DNA from: Clostridia bacterium
GTDB lineage: Bacteria > Bacillota > Clostridia > Christensenellales > Borkfalkiaceae
Reading direction: 5' to 3'
NCBI GenBank assembly: GCA_017502525.1
Contig: JAFVUV010000011.1
Span: 1-64,000, forward strand
Length of the DNA: 64,000 bases
The translations under genes were made by a program, and so were the position numbers. Positions within the stretch are counted from its first letter, which is position 1. The number at the start of each line of letters is the position of its first letter. Shown here in pieces: positions 26,482-35,569 of the stretch. The notes below the pieces were generated by a model. The model ran no database searches. It saw only the letters and a list, made by a program, of their open reading frames with translations, and had not been told where the DNA came from.

Positions 26482-27240
26482 TTAATAAACTTTAGTGCCG
26501 TTTTGTTCGATAAACGCTTTGAGTTCTTTTGAAAAGTTTTTATCCACGACCATACAGTTTACGTCTGATAAAGACGCAAAAGTGTAAGGCGTTTTTTTAT
26601 TTACTTTAGAACTGTCTAAAAGCATAATAACGTTATCTGCTTTTTTTATTACCGCTCTTTTGACTTCTGCTTCAGCTTGGTTTCCGCAAGTGAAACCGCC
26701 AACGTCTTTAATAAAGCCAGTCGCAGTCATTACCGCCGTTTGAATATTGATTTTATTAATATAATCGTGGCAAGTGTTACCAACCGTAATAAAATTATTT
26801 CTTCTCAAATCCCCGCCAAGTAACGCTACTAACGGTTTTTCTTTTCTTAAAATAGTTTCAGCAATAACAAGCGCGTTAGTTAAAACGTAATAGTTTTCGT
26901 CAGGCAACGCACGTGCAAAATAAGTGGTTGTTGAACCACCGTCAATAAACACGCAACTGTTCGGCTCAACGAGTTTAACCGCTTTATCTGCAATCTCTAA
27001 TTTTTCCGCAGTGTTGTAAACGATACGTTCGGAAAAATCTTCTTCTTTTGCTCTTAAAACGGTGTTTACTGAAATTGCACCGCCTGAAATTCTTATAATT
27101 GAGTTCTCTTCTTCAAGTCTATTAAGGTCGCGACGCAAAGTCATAGAAGATACGCTTGGAAAAGCACATTCTAATTCGTGCAAAGTAACTTTCCCGTTTT
27201 TATCAATAAATTCTTTGATACTAAGCAATCTATCTTTCAT
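26482..27240 (-). CDS. DeoR-family transcriptional regulator
   Basis: The product is 252 residues from ATG at 27240. The N-terminal DeoR helix-turn-helix (LHELECAFPSVSSMTLRRDL, residues about 20-40) is followed by the sugar-phosphate sensor domain with IDGGSTTTYFA (near 88), LGGDLRRNNF and MLLDSSKVNKK. The family usually responds to phosphorylated sugars. No sugar operon is adjacent, so the target is unclear; autoregulation is suggested by direct repeats in its promoter. Confidence 0.9.
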   Translation of the reverse strand: MKDRLLSIKEFIDKNGKVTLHELECAFPSVSSMTLRRDLNRLEEENSIIRISGGAISVNTVLRAKEEDFSERIVYNTAEKLEIADKAVKLVEPNSCVFIDGGSTTTYFARALPDENYYVLTNALVIAETILRKEKPLVALLGGDLRRNNFITVGNTCHDYINKINIQTAVMTATGFIKDVGGFTCGNQAEAEVKRAVIKKADNVIMLLDSSKVNKKTPYTFASLSDVNCMVVDKNFSKELKAFIEQNGTKVY

Positions 27241-27262
27241 AATATACTCCTTTACTAGATAT

Positions 27263-27327
27263 ATTTTAGCACTTTTTTGGTTGAGTTTGCAAGAAGAAAA
27301 GAACAAAATTAACATCTTTTTGGTTAA
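27263..27327 (-). promoter_or_regulatory. DeoR-gene promoter with two direct repeats
   Basis: On the minus strand TTGCAA (27292-27287) and TAAAAT (27268-27263) have an 18-base spacer. The spacer contains a repeat of the form AACCAAAAAAGTG (27270-27284), found again as AACCAAAAAGATG at 27313-27327, 43 bases upstream, close to four helical turns. They are candidate autoregulatory operators. Confidence 0.5.
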
Positions 27328-27384
27328 ATTTTTTCACACAAGCACTTTTTTGTAATTTTATTATGCAATTTGCGCCTAAAATCA

Positions 27385-27413
27385 TTGATTTTAAGAACAA
27401 ATATATATATAAT
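27385..27413 (+). promoter_or_regulatory. serS promoter
   Basis: TTGATT (27385-27390) and TATAAT (27408-27413) have a 17-base spacer. The leader is about 27 bases, so no T-box fits. Confidence 0.75.
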
Positions 27414-27446
27414 GGTAAGTACGAATTATTTAACGGAGTTTTTATA

Positions 27447-28727
27447 ATGTTAGATTTAAGAAGAATTCAAGAAAACAAAGAAAAAGTTGCTGAATTATTA
27501 TCTCGTAAAGGTTTTATTGCAGATTTTGATACCGTTTTAGAACTTGACAAAGAACGCAGAGCAATAATCGGCGAAGTAGAACAATATAAAGCGCAAAGAA
27601 ACAAAGTTTCCGCGCAAATTCCCACACTCAAAAAGGCAGGACAACCCGTTGACGAAATTTTTGCCGAAATGCGTGCTTTAGGTGATAAAATTACAGAGTG
27701 CGACGCTAAAGCAAAAGAATTAGAAGAAAAAGTTTTCGACTTGCTTTCTCGTATGCCAAATATTCCCGACGAAGATTTGCTCGCCGGTGAAAAAGAAAAT
27801 AACGCGGTTATTAGAGAAGTTGGTAAAAAACCCGAATTTGACTTCCCTATGCAAAACCACGTTGACCTTTGCACAAAGTTAGGTATAATCGACTACGCCC
27901 GTGGAACAAAACTTTCCGGCGGTGGCTATTGGCTATACCGTGGCGACGGTGCAAGACTTGAATGGGCGCTTTTGAACTTTTTTATTACAGAACACTTAAA
28001 AGACGGTTACGAAATGATTTTGCCCCCACACCAACTCGGATATAACTGCGGTTTCGGTGCAGGTCAATTCCCCAAGTTTGCCGACGAAGTTTATTGGCTT
28101 GACTGTGATGAAGATAGAAAGAAAAATCGCTTTATGTTGCCAACTGCGGAAACGGCGCTAGTTAATATGTACGCAGGCGAAATTATCGACGAAAGCAAAC
28201 TTCCGATGAAGTTTTTTGCATACACCCCCTGTTATCGTAAAGAAGCAGGTTCATACCGTGCTGAAGAACGCGGTATGATTAGAGGACATCAATTCAACAA
28301 GGTTGAAATGGTACAATACGCTCACCCCGAAAAATCGATGGAAGCGTTCAACGAATTAGTTGATAAAGCCGCAAGCCTTATTGAAAAGTTAGGTCTTCAC
28401 TTCCGCGTTAGCAAACTTGCCGCAGGCGACTGCTCTGCTTCAATGGCAAGAACTTACGATATTGAAGTTTGGATTCCAAGTATGGGCATTTACAAAGAAG
28501 TTAGTTCGGTAAGTAATGCAAACGATTATCAAGCGAGAAGAAACAATACCAAATACCGCGATAGCAAGACGGGTAAACCCGCATTTTTACACACGCTTAA
28601 CGGTTCGGGCTTAGCTACTAGCCGTGTATTCCCTGCTCTTATAGAACAATATCAAAATGCCGACGGCTCGATTACTATTCCCGAAGTACTAAGACCGTTT
28701 ATGGGCGGACAAGAAGTTATTAAATAA
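27447..28727 (+). CDS. serS: Seryl-tRNA synthetase
   Basis: The product is 426 residues from ATG at 27447, behind ACGGAG. It has the N-terminal coiled-coil arm (about 30-105) that grips the long variable arm of tRNA-Ser. The class II core follows, with motif 2 (PCYRKEAGSYRAEERGM) and motif 3 (NGSGLATSRVFPALIEQYQN). It charges serine to tRNA-Ser and tRNA-Sec. It is transcribed alone and ends at a strong palindromic terminator shared with the convergent carrier gene. Confidence 0.96.
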   Translation: MLDLRRIQENKEKVAELLSRKGFIADFDTVLELDKERRAIIGEVEQYKAQRNKVSAQIPTLKKAGQPVDEIFAEMRALGDKITECDAKAKELEEKVFDLLSRMPNIPDEDLLAGEKENNAVIREVGKKPEFDFPMQNHVDLCTKLGIIDYARGTKLSGGGYWLYRGDGARLEWALLNFFITEHLKDGYEMILPPHQLGYNCGFGAGQFPKFADEVYWLDCDEDRKKNRFMLPTAETALVNMYAGEIIDESKLPMKFFAYTPCYRKEAGSYRAEERGMIRGHQFNKVEMVQYAHPEKSMEAFNELVDKAASLIEKLGLHFRVSKLAAGDCSASMARTYDIEVWIPSMGIYKEVSSVSNANDYQARRNNTKYRDSKTGKPAFLHTLNGSGLATSRVFPALIEQYQNADGSITIPEVLRPFMGGQEVIK

Positions 28728-28753
28728 ATTTAATAAACCTATATGATACAAAT

Positions 28754-28798
28754 AGTGGCGCGAACAAAATTGTTCGCGCCACTTCTTTTTATTTTTTT
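28754..28798. terminator. Terminator between serS and gltS
   Basis: 14-base arms AGTGGCGCGAACAA and TTGTTCGCGCCACT with a 2-base centre (28754-28783), followed by T-rich sequence on the + strand. Confidence 0.85.
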
Positions 28799-28804
28799 AT
28801 TTTT

Positions 28805-30238
28805 TTATTCTTCGTTTTTAACTTCCGTTACCGCAACCGCAGGTTGCTCTAAACACGCTTTTTTCTTTCTTCTAAAAATTTGATTTCTAAACAATATTAA
28901 ATTCATAACGATAAAATATACGACCAAGATAACCATAGTTAGCGGTACGTTAGAAGGTGCAAACGTCGCCAAAATCATCATCGGAAAACCGAACGCTATC
29001 GCGGGCAAGGTTTGATAAACCAAATTATCCGCAGCGGGCGTTTTAAATTCCCCGTCGATTTCTCTCAAAAGTATTACACCCGTTGACGCCGTGCCGGTAA
29101 GCATTCCGTACATTGCCATAAATTGTTCTTCTGCGTAATCTTTATACAATACTTTTACAACTATTCTATTGTAAATATAAGTAACAATAAGACCTGCTAA
29201 TGCAAGAATAATTATTACGCCCCAGTACTTTTCTAATAGACCTAATTGAATTGCCGCAATACCTGCAACTACCATAATATCGTAAAATAAATTACTAGTT
29301 CTGGTCAACAAGAAATTATTAGTGTATTGTTTTTTTACGATGTTTTTCTTTCTTAAAAATTTTAATACCGTTTTAACTATTACCGCGCCAACAACACCTA
29401 AAAGGAAGTTAAAGCCGTAAATAGTATTGCGCATATTTTCGCCCTTCAAAATAAGGCACAAAAGGCACATAAACACGTATGCGATTGCGTATGAAATAAT
29501 TATCAAGGCAAGTTGAACGGTTAACTTATCGATACTGCCTTGCATAGAAATTTCATTTTCGCCTTCAACTTGACCGTTAAATCTTGATTGTGCTTTTGAG
29601 TTGAGTGGAAGTTTACCTTTCCTTTTAAGAACACTTAAATGAATTACACCGCCAATACTTGCCGATAAAAAGCCGAGCGCCGCGATAGTTAACCCAAAAC
29701 TTCTGCCACCTGCTAAACCCATATTTTGATAAATATTGCCGTAATTCAAGGCTTGCCCCGTTCCTTGTCCAAAGCCAAAACATAAAAGCGCGCCTGCCGC
29801 AGGGAAGAAATCGGTTATAAATAAAGTAGCAATAACGGTTATGGTTATACCTACTATTGCTTGAAGAAGATATGTTGAAACGGTTGTAACGCCCGCGTTA
29901 AAAACTTCACCGACTCTTCTTTTAGTAATTTTGTTGTTTGACGACCTAAGCGTTGATGCAATAAAGCCTAACGCCAAACTGTGATATGTTATAATTTCTA
30001 AAACCGCGTATCCGTTACCGCCGAATATTGCAGAATTAAAAAACTCTTTGCCCGTTATCGCACCGTAAACTTCTGCGATAATCAACAGAGTTAATCCACC
30101 GATTACCGATACGGGAATTAGCGAATTTCGCATAAACGGAACGCTTTTTTTAATGACGTTACCTAAAAGTAAACTACCAAATATAGTTATTAATATAAAT
30201 ATCAATCCCCACGCGGAAAAATCACTAAAATCACCCAT
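28805..30238 (-). CDS. GltS-like sodium/glutamate symporter family carrier
   Basis: The product is 477 residues with about 11-12 hydrophobic segments. The two inverted halves of the ESS/GltS family are suggested by glycine-rich re-entrant motifs: CFGFGQGTGQALNYG (near 153-167) and MLTGTASTGVILLRE (near 378). The usual substrate of the family is glutamate with sodium. Substrate here is inferred by family only. The ATG follows the stop of the acyltransferase gene by one base (TAATATG), so they are coupled. The C-terminal tail is charged. Confidence 0.8.
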   Translation of the reverse strand: MGDFSDFSAWGLIFILITIFGSLLLGNVIKKSVPFMRNSLIPVSVIGGLTLLIIAEVYGAITGKEFFNSAIFGGNGYAVLEIITYHSLALGFIASTLRSSNNKITKRRVGEVFNAGVTTVSTYLLQAIVGITITVIATLFITDFFPAAGALLCFGFGQGTGQALNYGNIYQNMGLAGGRSFGLTIAALGFLSASIGGVIHLSVLKRKGKLPLNSKAQSRFNGQVEGENEISMQGSIDKLTVQLALIIISYAIAYVFMCLLCLILKGENMRNTIYGFNFLLGVVGAVIVKTVLKFLRKKNIVKKQYTNNFLLTRTSNLFYDIMVVAGIAAIQLGLLEKYWGVIIILALAGLIVTYIYNRIVVKVLYKDYAEEQFMAMYGMLTGTASTGVILLREIDGEFKTPAADNLVYQTLPAIAFGFPMMILATFAPSNVPLTMVILVVYFIVMNLILFRNQIFRRKKKACLEQPAVAVTEVKNEE

Positions 30239-30239
30239 A

Positions 30240-31418
30240 TTAAATAATCTCCCTTATAATTTCGTATAAGAATAAGAATCGCAAAGCACAAAATCTTTTA
30301 TCGCCAACGAGTTGCAAAGTCGTTCCGTCAGGCAAATAAAAATTAATTTTCTTTTTGCCTAAAACGGTTACGCCGTCAAGTTCTTGCCAATCAAACGCAT
30401 ATTTTTGTTTGTCGGTTTTAACCTTAAAACCCTGTTTATTAGCAAAAATATCCACCTTTCCTTGTCCGTGCCATTTTTTATCGTAAATTAGCCTTGCCTT
30501 TAAGCCTTTTTGATTAAATTCTATTTCGCACCCGTTTAAAATCGCAATTTTTAATTTTTCTTTCTGGGCATTGTACCACTCGTAAACGGTAGAATAAGGC
30601 AAAACTCCGTCAACCGCTTTGATTTTTAAATCCAAAGTGTATTCGGCAACCATTTCACAATTCTTGCAGTAAAGATAATTACCTTTAGAATACAAACTTT
30701 CAAAACTATTACAGTTTGGGCAATAATATAGCGCACGTTCTAGATATTCCGCCCTTTTTCTGCTCTTAAATTTTTGGTCGCTTTCGTAATCGTTTGAGCG
30801 CAAAGTGTCAACGATTTTTTGGTAAAGTTGTTCTAACGGCATTTGTTGAACTTGTTCGGTCGGAATAATTTCAACCGTTCCAGCGCTCATTTTACCACGT
30901 CTAATTTTACCACCCCATCTTGGGTCGGTGCCATAACCCCCGTCGATTTTATATAAAACTAACGGAACTTTTGCCGTCTTTGCAAGTTTTGCAGTTGATA
31001 TATCTATTTTCCAACTTCCACCGGAAAAAGTTCTATTCCCTTCAGGGAAAAGTGCAACCGTGCCCCCTTCTTTTAACACTTTAAGCATATTTCGCACGGC
31101 ACTTAAATCGCTTTTTGATTTTGATTTTGAAATAGGCTTCATAAAATTTTTCATAAGCGGGCCTAAAACGGGGTTTAAAAACAAATCTTCTGAAGCAACA
31201 AAATAGATAGGGCGCTTAAAAGAGCACGCCACTATAAACTGGTCGTACGTGGTTTGATGGTTGGCCATGATAAGCGCAGGACTAGGCACTTTTTTCTCGT
31301 CTTTATTCGGTTTTAATCTGTAGCGAAGCCTAAAGAAGGGCTTAAATACACCCCTTAACAACGCAAAAGTAAATTTGTGATGTTTTCTTTGCCACTTTTT
31401 TCTTTTTGTATTAGCCAC
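30240..31418 (-). CDS. Second PlsC-like acyltransferase with zinc ribbon and PH-like region
   Basis: The product is 392 residues with a basic N-terminus (KRKKWQRKHHK). The acyltransferase box is ANHQTTYDQ (near residues 52-60), followed by LFPEGNRTFSGG (near 124). A zinc ribbon (CPNCN, CKNCEMV) lies at about 235-260, and a beta-rich C-terminal domain ends the protein. This is the same unusual order as in the protein at 20919-22193, with low sequence similarity, so the two are diverged paralogues. It is translationally coupled to the GltS-like gene. Confidence 0.8.
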   Translation of the reverse strand: MANTKRKKWQRKHHKFTFALLRGVFKPFFRLRYRLKPNKDEKKVPSPALIMANHQTTYDQFIVACSFKRPIYFVASEDLFLNPVLGPLMKNFMKPISKSKSKSDLSAVRNMLKVLKEGGTVALFPEGNRTFSGGSWKIDISTAKLAKTAKVPLVLYKIDGGYGTDPRWGGKIRRGKMSAGTVEIIPTEQVQQMPLEQLYQKIVDTLRSNDYESDQKFKSRKRAEYLERALYYCPNCNSFESLYSKGNYLYCKNCEMVAEYTLDLKIKAVDGVLPYSTVYEWYNAQKEKLKIAILNGCEIEFNQKGLKARLIYDKKWHGQGKVDIFANKQGFKVKTDKQKYAFDWQELDGVTVLGKKKINFYLPDGTTLQLVGDKRFCALRFLFLYEIIREII

Positions 31419-31574
31419 TTTTATCCTCCATTAACCATCCGCTATTATTATATAGTGTATAGAATTTTTTTTCAAGTAATTAACCGCTTTTTTCTTTACA
31501 ATCAAAATTTTTTAAGTAATTTTTAGTCGATTAAAAGAATAATTATAAAAATTTAAAATTCACTTTGATTTATT

Positions 31575-31603
31575 TTGCAAAATGCGTTTCGTTTTGTTAT
31601 AAT
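31575..31603 (+). promoter_or_regulatory. Promoter of ArsB/NhaD-type gene
   Basis: TTGCAA (31575-31580) and TATAAT (31598-31603) with 17 bases between. Confidence 0.7.
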
Positions 31604-31633
31604 CGCCTTAATAGATTTTTACGGAAGATTAAT

Positions 31634-32947
31634 ATGACTTTTACCATAATTATTGCCTCGCTTACCGCCGCCACTATGATTTCGGCGGTTTTAATAAAGC
31701 CTTACGCCACGATAAAAAATTTTTCTATCGGGCTTTATTGGGTTGTATGTTTAATAGGTGCAATCGCAATGCTTGCGTTTAACAGACTTCCCCTTTCTTC
31801 CGCTATCAACGGTATTACCGCTCAAACTTCGGTCAATCCTATAAAAATTTTAACGCTGTTTTTATCAATGACCTTGCTTTCCGTTTACCTTGGCGACGCT
31901 GGTTTTTTCGATTATATAACGGAAAAAGTTTTTCTTAAAACCAAAGGCAGCGCTTTTAAACTTTTTATTCTTTTATACGCGGTGGTTTCGGTACTAACCA
32001 TTTTCACTTCTAACGACATAATAATTTTAACCTTTACTCCGCCTATTTGCATCTTCGCAAAAAAAGCAAAAATTTCACCTATTCCTTTTTTGTTAGGCGA
32101 ATTCGTTGCTGCTAATACTTGGAGTATGACGCTTATTATCGGCAACCCCACAAATATTTACCTTGCAGGTAGCGCGGGTATAAATTTTATAAATTACCTT
32201 TCAGTAATGTGGTTGCCAGCACTTTTCGGTGGACTTACGGGACTAATAACTATTATACTTTTATTCAGAAAACAACTTTTCCGTCCACTTCCTAAAACCG
32301 ACAGTTTACACCACGGTGCACCGCATATGATTATTAAACATAAAACCCCGTTAATAGTTGCTATCGTGCATTTACTCGTTTGCATAATGCTTTTGGCGAT
32401 TTCCGACTTAATAGGACTAGAAATGTGGATTATTTGCTTAACGCTTGCACTTTCTATGACCGTGTTCGATTTGGTTTACGATATAATAGTTGAGCATAGC
32501 GCAATCCCGGTTCTTAGGTCGCTTAAAAAAGAGCCTTACGAACTGATACCTTTCGTGCTTTCAATGTTCATAATCGTTCTCGCGTTAAAAGAGTGCGGGG
32601 TTACGAGCGCTCTAAACAAACTTTTAATAACCAACTCAAAAACCGACGGCGTTACTTTCGGCGTTCTCTCCGCATTATCGGCAAATCTTTTAAACAATAT
32701 TCCTATGAGCGTATTATTTGAAAGTATAATCGGCGGTGATAGCGTCCCCGCGCTTTACGGCGCGATTATCGGCTCTAACGTAGGCGCGTTTATAACGCCT
32801 GTAGGTGCGTTAGCAGGTATCATGTGGAATAAAATTTTATCACGATACGGTGTAAAATTATCTTTTATTAAATTCGTAATTTACGGAGTTGCAATAGCCG
32901 TTCCCACGCTTTTTGCGTCTATCGGTGCGCTTATGCTAATCTTATAA
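31634..32947 (+). CDS. ArsB/NhaD/SLC13-type ion transporter
   Basis: The product is 437 residues from ATG at 31634 (GGAAGA upstream). About eleven membrane segments are visible. Family-type motifs are TSNDIIILTFTPPI (near 129-142), NTWSMTLIIGNPTNIYLAGS (near 164-183) and LSANLLNNIPMSVLFE (near 354), which look like the paired substrate-binding signatures of the ion-transporter superfamily. The substrate could be an anion, arsenite or dicarboxylate and cannot be decided. The MFS gene follows 11 bases later, probably as an operon. Confidence 0.8.
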   Translation: MTFTIIIASLTAATMISAVLIKPYATIKNFSIGLYWVVCLIGAIAMLAFNRLPLSSAINGITAQTSVNPIKILTLFLSMTLLSVYLGDAGFFDYITEKVFLKTKGSAFKLFILLYAVVSVLTIFTSNDIIILTFTPPICIFAKKAKISPIPFLLGEFVAANTWSMTLIIGNPTNIYLAGSAGINFINYLSVMWLPALFGGLTGLITIILLFRKQLFRPLPKTDSLHHGAPHMIIKHKTPLIVAIVHLLVCIMLLAISDLIGLEMWIICLTLALSMTVFDLVYDIIVEHSAIPVLRSLKKEPYELIPFVLSMFIIVLALKECGVTSALNKLLITNSKTDGVTFGVLSALSANLLNNIPMSVLFESIIGGDSVPALYGAIIGSNVGAFITPVGALAGIMWNKILSRYGVKLSFIKFVIYGVAIAVPTLFASIGALMLIL

Positions 32948-32958
32948 TAAGGTGTGAT

Positions 32959-34146
32959 ATGACTTTACTTTTAATTATTATATATATAGTTTTTATCGGC
33001 TTAGGCTTACCCGACTCTGTTTTAGGCTCGGCTTGGCCGGCTATGTTTCCCGACTTTAATCTCCCCGTCGGCTCTCAAAGTTTTTTAACCGTTTTAATCT
33101 CTAGTGGCACGGTGCTTGCAAGCTTCTTTTCTGCAAAATTAATAAATAAATTTGGAACGGGAAAAATCACCGCTTTCTCATCGCTATTATCCGCGCTGTC
33201 TCTTTTAGGCTTTTCCATATCAAACTCTATAGTTTGGTTGTGCCTTTTATCACTTCCGTTAGGGTTTGGCGCGGGCGCAATTGACGCAGCACTCAATAAT
33301 TACGTTGCCGTGCATTACAAGGCAAAACATATGAACTTTTTGCATTGTTTTTACGGGGTGGGCGTTTCTCTTAGCCCTTACTTAATGTCGTATGCGCTAT
33401 CGTTTGATAATAATTGGCGATTAGGTTTTAGAATTGTATTTTTTATTTTACTTGCTATTGCAATCGTTTCTTTTTTAGCTCTTCCGCTTTGGAATAAAAC
33501 AACTAGCACCCCGACCGAGCAACAAAAAGAACTCCAACCGCAAAGCTTATCACTAAAACAAATGGCAAAAATGCCAAAGGTTAGAATTGCTTGGATAGTT
33601 TTCTTTAGTTCGGTAGGACTTGAGTTTTTGTGTGGCATTTGGGGTTGCACTTATCTTGTTAGTGCGGAAAATTTATCCGAATCAAGCGCCGCAAAAATGA
33701 TAACTCTTTATTATTTAGGCATAACTTTAAGTAGGCTTATTTCAGGGTTTATATCTTCAAAATTTTCCCAACAAAAAATAGTCGCGATAGGCTACGGCGT
33801 GGTTGGTATTGCGTTAGCGATACTGTTCTTGCCTTTACCACCTATCGTAAAAGGTGTTGCTCTGCTTTTAATCGGTTTAGGTAACGGTCCTACCTTCCCA
33901 AACCTTGCGTTCTTAACGCCTAAGTTTTTCGGCAAGGAAAAATCTCAATCTATAATGGGCACTATTTTAGCATCTTGCAATATTGGTATTTTACTTGTGC
34001 CACCTATGTTCAGCGTACTTGCTCAATACGTGGGTTTACAGACTTTCCCTCTCGTACTCGCCTTAATTTATATCGTTATGGCAGTCAGCACGATATTTTA
34101 TTTGAAACCTATTAAAAGAACTAATTTTACTTTGCCCCTTGCATAG
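32959..34146 (+). CDS. MFS transporter
   Basis: The product is 395 residues with twelve predicted membrane segments. The start LPDSVLGSAWPAMFPDFNLP resembles fucose-permease/YfkF-type carriers of the major facilitator superfamily. Conserved glycine and proline motifs follow (LPLGFGAGAIDAALNNYVAV, near residues 98-117). The substrate is unknown; sugar or drug export are both possible. It has an AAGGTG ribosome site and lies directly after the ion transporter gene. Confidence 0.85.
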   Translation: MTLLLIIIYIVFIGLGLPDSVLGSAWPAMFPDFNLPVGSQSFLTVLISSGTVLASFFSAKLINKFGTGKITAFSSLLSALSLLGFSISNSIVWLCLLSLPLGFGAGAIDAALNNYVAVHYKAKHMNFLHCFYGVGVSLSPYLMSYALSFDNNWRLGFRIVFFILLAIAIVSFLALPLWNKTTSTPTEQQKELQPQSLSLKQMAKMPKVRIAWIVFFSSVGLEFLCGIWGCTYLVSAENLSESSAAKMITLYYLGITLSRLISGFISSKFSQQKIVAIGYGVVGIALAILFLPLPPIVKGVALLLIGLGNGPTFPNLAFLTPKFFGKEKSQSIMGTILASCNIGILLVPPMFSVLAQYVGLQTFPLVLALIYIVMAVSTIFYLKPIKRTNFTLPLA

Positions 34147-34213
34147 TTTTTAGTTTTGTGTTAATATAACCATATAGTTTAACGATTAAAGAAAGATTGA
34201 AAAAGGAATTATT

Positions 34214-34690
34214 ATGAAAAAAATAGCGCAATTTTTTAAAGTTAGTGAAAATGAATATATAAAGAGCGCCTCTGTCGAAAGTTATAATGATATTATCTTG
34301 CCTAAAAGAGCGACTTCAGGTAGCGCGGGTTACGACTTTTTTGCGTCCGAAAATTTTAGTTTAGAGCCCAACCAAACTATAAAAATTCCAACGGGTATTC
34401 GTGTTAAAATCGACGAAGGGTGGGTGCTTAAAATTTATCCGCGCAGTAGTTTAGGCTTTAAATATCGCTTAAGTTTAAATAACACGGTTGGCATTATTGA
34501 CAGCGATTATTATTATGCTGAAAACGAAGGTCATATTTTTATCAAAATGACTAACTGTGGCGACAAACCTTTAACGGTAGAAAAAGGCAAAGCGTTTGCA
34601 CAAGGCATTTTCGTTGAATACGGAATAACCGTTGACGACGATGCAACCACACTTCGTACAGGTGGATTCGGTAGCACGGATAAAAAGTAA
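34214..34690 (+). CDS. dut: dUTP diphosphatase
   Basis: The product is 158 residues. The five trimeric dUTPase motifs are in order: SAGYDFF (motif 1), PRSSLGFK (2), NTVGIIDSDYYYAENEGHIF (3), GKAFAQGIF (4) and RTGGFGST (5). It hydrolyses dUTP to dUMP, keeping uracil out of DNA and feeding dTMP synthesis. Motif 3 carries a short extra loop (YYAEN), seen in some clostridial members. It has its own ribosome site and a strong terminator after it. Confidence 0.94.
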   Translation: MKKIAQFFKVSENEYIKSASVESYNDIILPKRATSGSAGYDFFASENFSLEPNQTIKIPTGIRVKIDEGWVLKIYPRSSLGFKYRLSLNNTVGIIDSDYYYAENEGHIFIKMTNCGDKPLTVEKGKAFAQGIFVEYGITVDDDATTLRTGGFGSTDKK

Positions 34691-34710
34691 TGATAAAATT
34701 ATATAAACTT

Positions 34711-34752
34711 ACACCCCACTAAACAAATAAAAGTTTAGTGGGGTGTCTTATT
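34711..34752. terminator. Terminator between dut and rsmI
   Basis: Perfect 14-base arms ACACCCCACTAAAC (34711-34724) and GTTTAGTGGGGTGT (34733-34746). It serves the convergent dut and rsmI genes. Confidence 0.85.
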
Positions 34753-34766
34753 GTTCAATGTTATAT

Positions 34767-35561
34767 TTATATTGTATATTTATAAAGTGATGATTTTGAA
34801 ACGCCACGTTCTTTTGCAACGCGCTTTAAGGCTTCTTTTTTATCAAGCCCTTGACTTAAATAATATTCTATATGCTCTTTTTCGGTTAAGTTTAAGTTTT
34901 GATTTTCTTGTTTCCCGCCTTCAACTAATATAACGTATTCGCCTTTCGGCTCTGACGGTAATCCGCAAGACAAGTTAAACCTTTCTGCGCGTTCGTGAAG
35001 TTTGGTTATTTCTTTTACCGCAACGGCTCTTCGTTCGCCAAAGACCGAATATATGCTTTCAATATCCTTTTTCACGTCGTGTGGGGCAGAATAAAAAATT
35101 AGCGTCATATCTAAATTTTTATACTTTTCTAAAAACTCTTTTCTCTCGGAATTTTTAGTTGGCATAAACCCTAAGAAACAAAATCTTGAACTATCCAGCC
35201 CACCAAGTACCAACGCCGAAACAAAAGCACACGCACCCGGCACAACCGTAAAATCCAAACCGTTTTCAACAAGCATTTGCGCCAAAATATTACCGGGGTC
35301 GGAAACGACGGGCATACCGGCATCTGTTATAACGGCAACGTTTTTACCCGCTTTTAATTTTTCTATAATTTTTTCGCCCGATTCCCTTTCGTTAAATTTG
35401 TGATAAGCAAACAACGGTTTTTTTATGTCGTATGCGTTAAGCAACCCTAAAGAGTGCCTTGTATCTTCGCAAGCAATCTCATCAACGCTTTTTAAAACTT
35501 CAAGCGCGCGTAAAGTTATATCTTTTAAGTTGCCTATCGGCGTTGCCACAAAATAAAGCAT
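34767..35561 (-). CDS. rsmI: 16S rRNA C1402 2'-O-methyltransferase
   Basis: The product is 264 residues. It has the tetrapyrrole-methylase fold motifs of RsmI: VATPIGNLKDITLRA at the start, ACEDTRHS, ITDAGMPVVSDPG (near 78-90) and PGACAF. It methylates the ribose of C1402 in 16S rRNA with S-adenosylmethionine. A C-terminal helix-turn-helix-like region (KKEALKRVAKERGVSKSSLY) is also usual. It follows the tRNA methyltransferase gene by 8 bases, the common Firmicute order. Confidence 0.95.
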   Translation of the reverse strand: MLYFVATPIGNLKDITLRALEVLKSVDEIACEDTRHSLGLLNAYDIKKPLFAYHKFNERESGEKIIEKLKAGKNVAVITDAGMPVVSDPGNILAQMLVENGLDFTVVPGACAFVSALVLGGLDSSRFCFLGFMPTKNSERKEFLEKYKNLDMTLIFYSAPHDVKKDIESIYSVFGERRAVAVKEITKLHERAERFNLSCGLPSEPKGEYVILVEGGKQENQNLNLTEKEHIEYYLSQGLDKKEALKRVAKERGVSKSSLYKYTI

Positions 35562-35569
35562 AATTCTCC

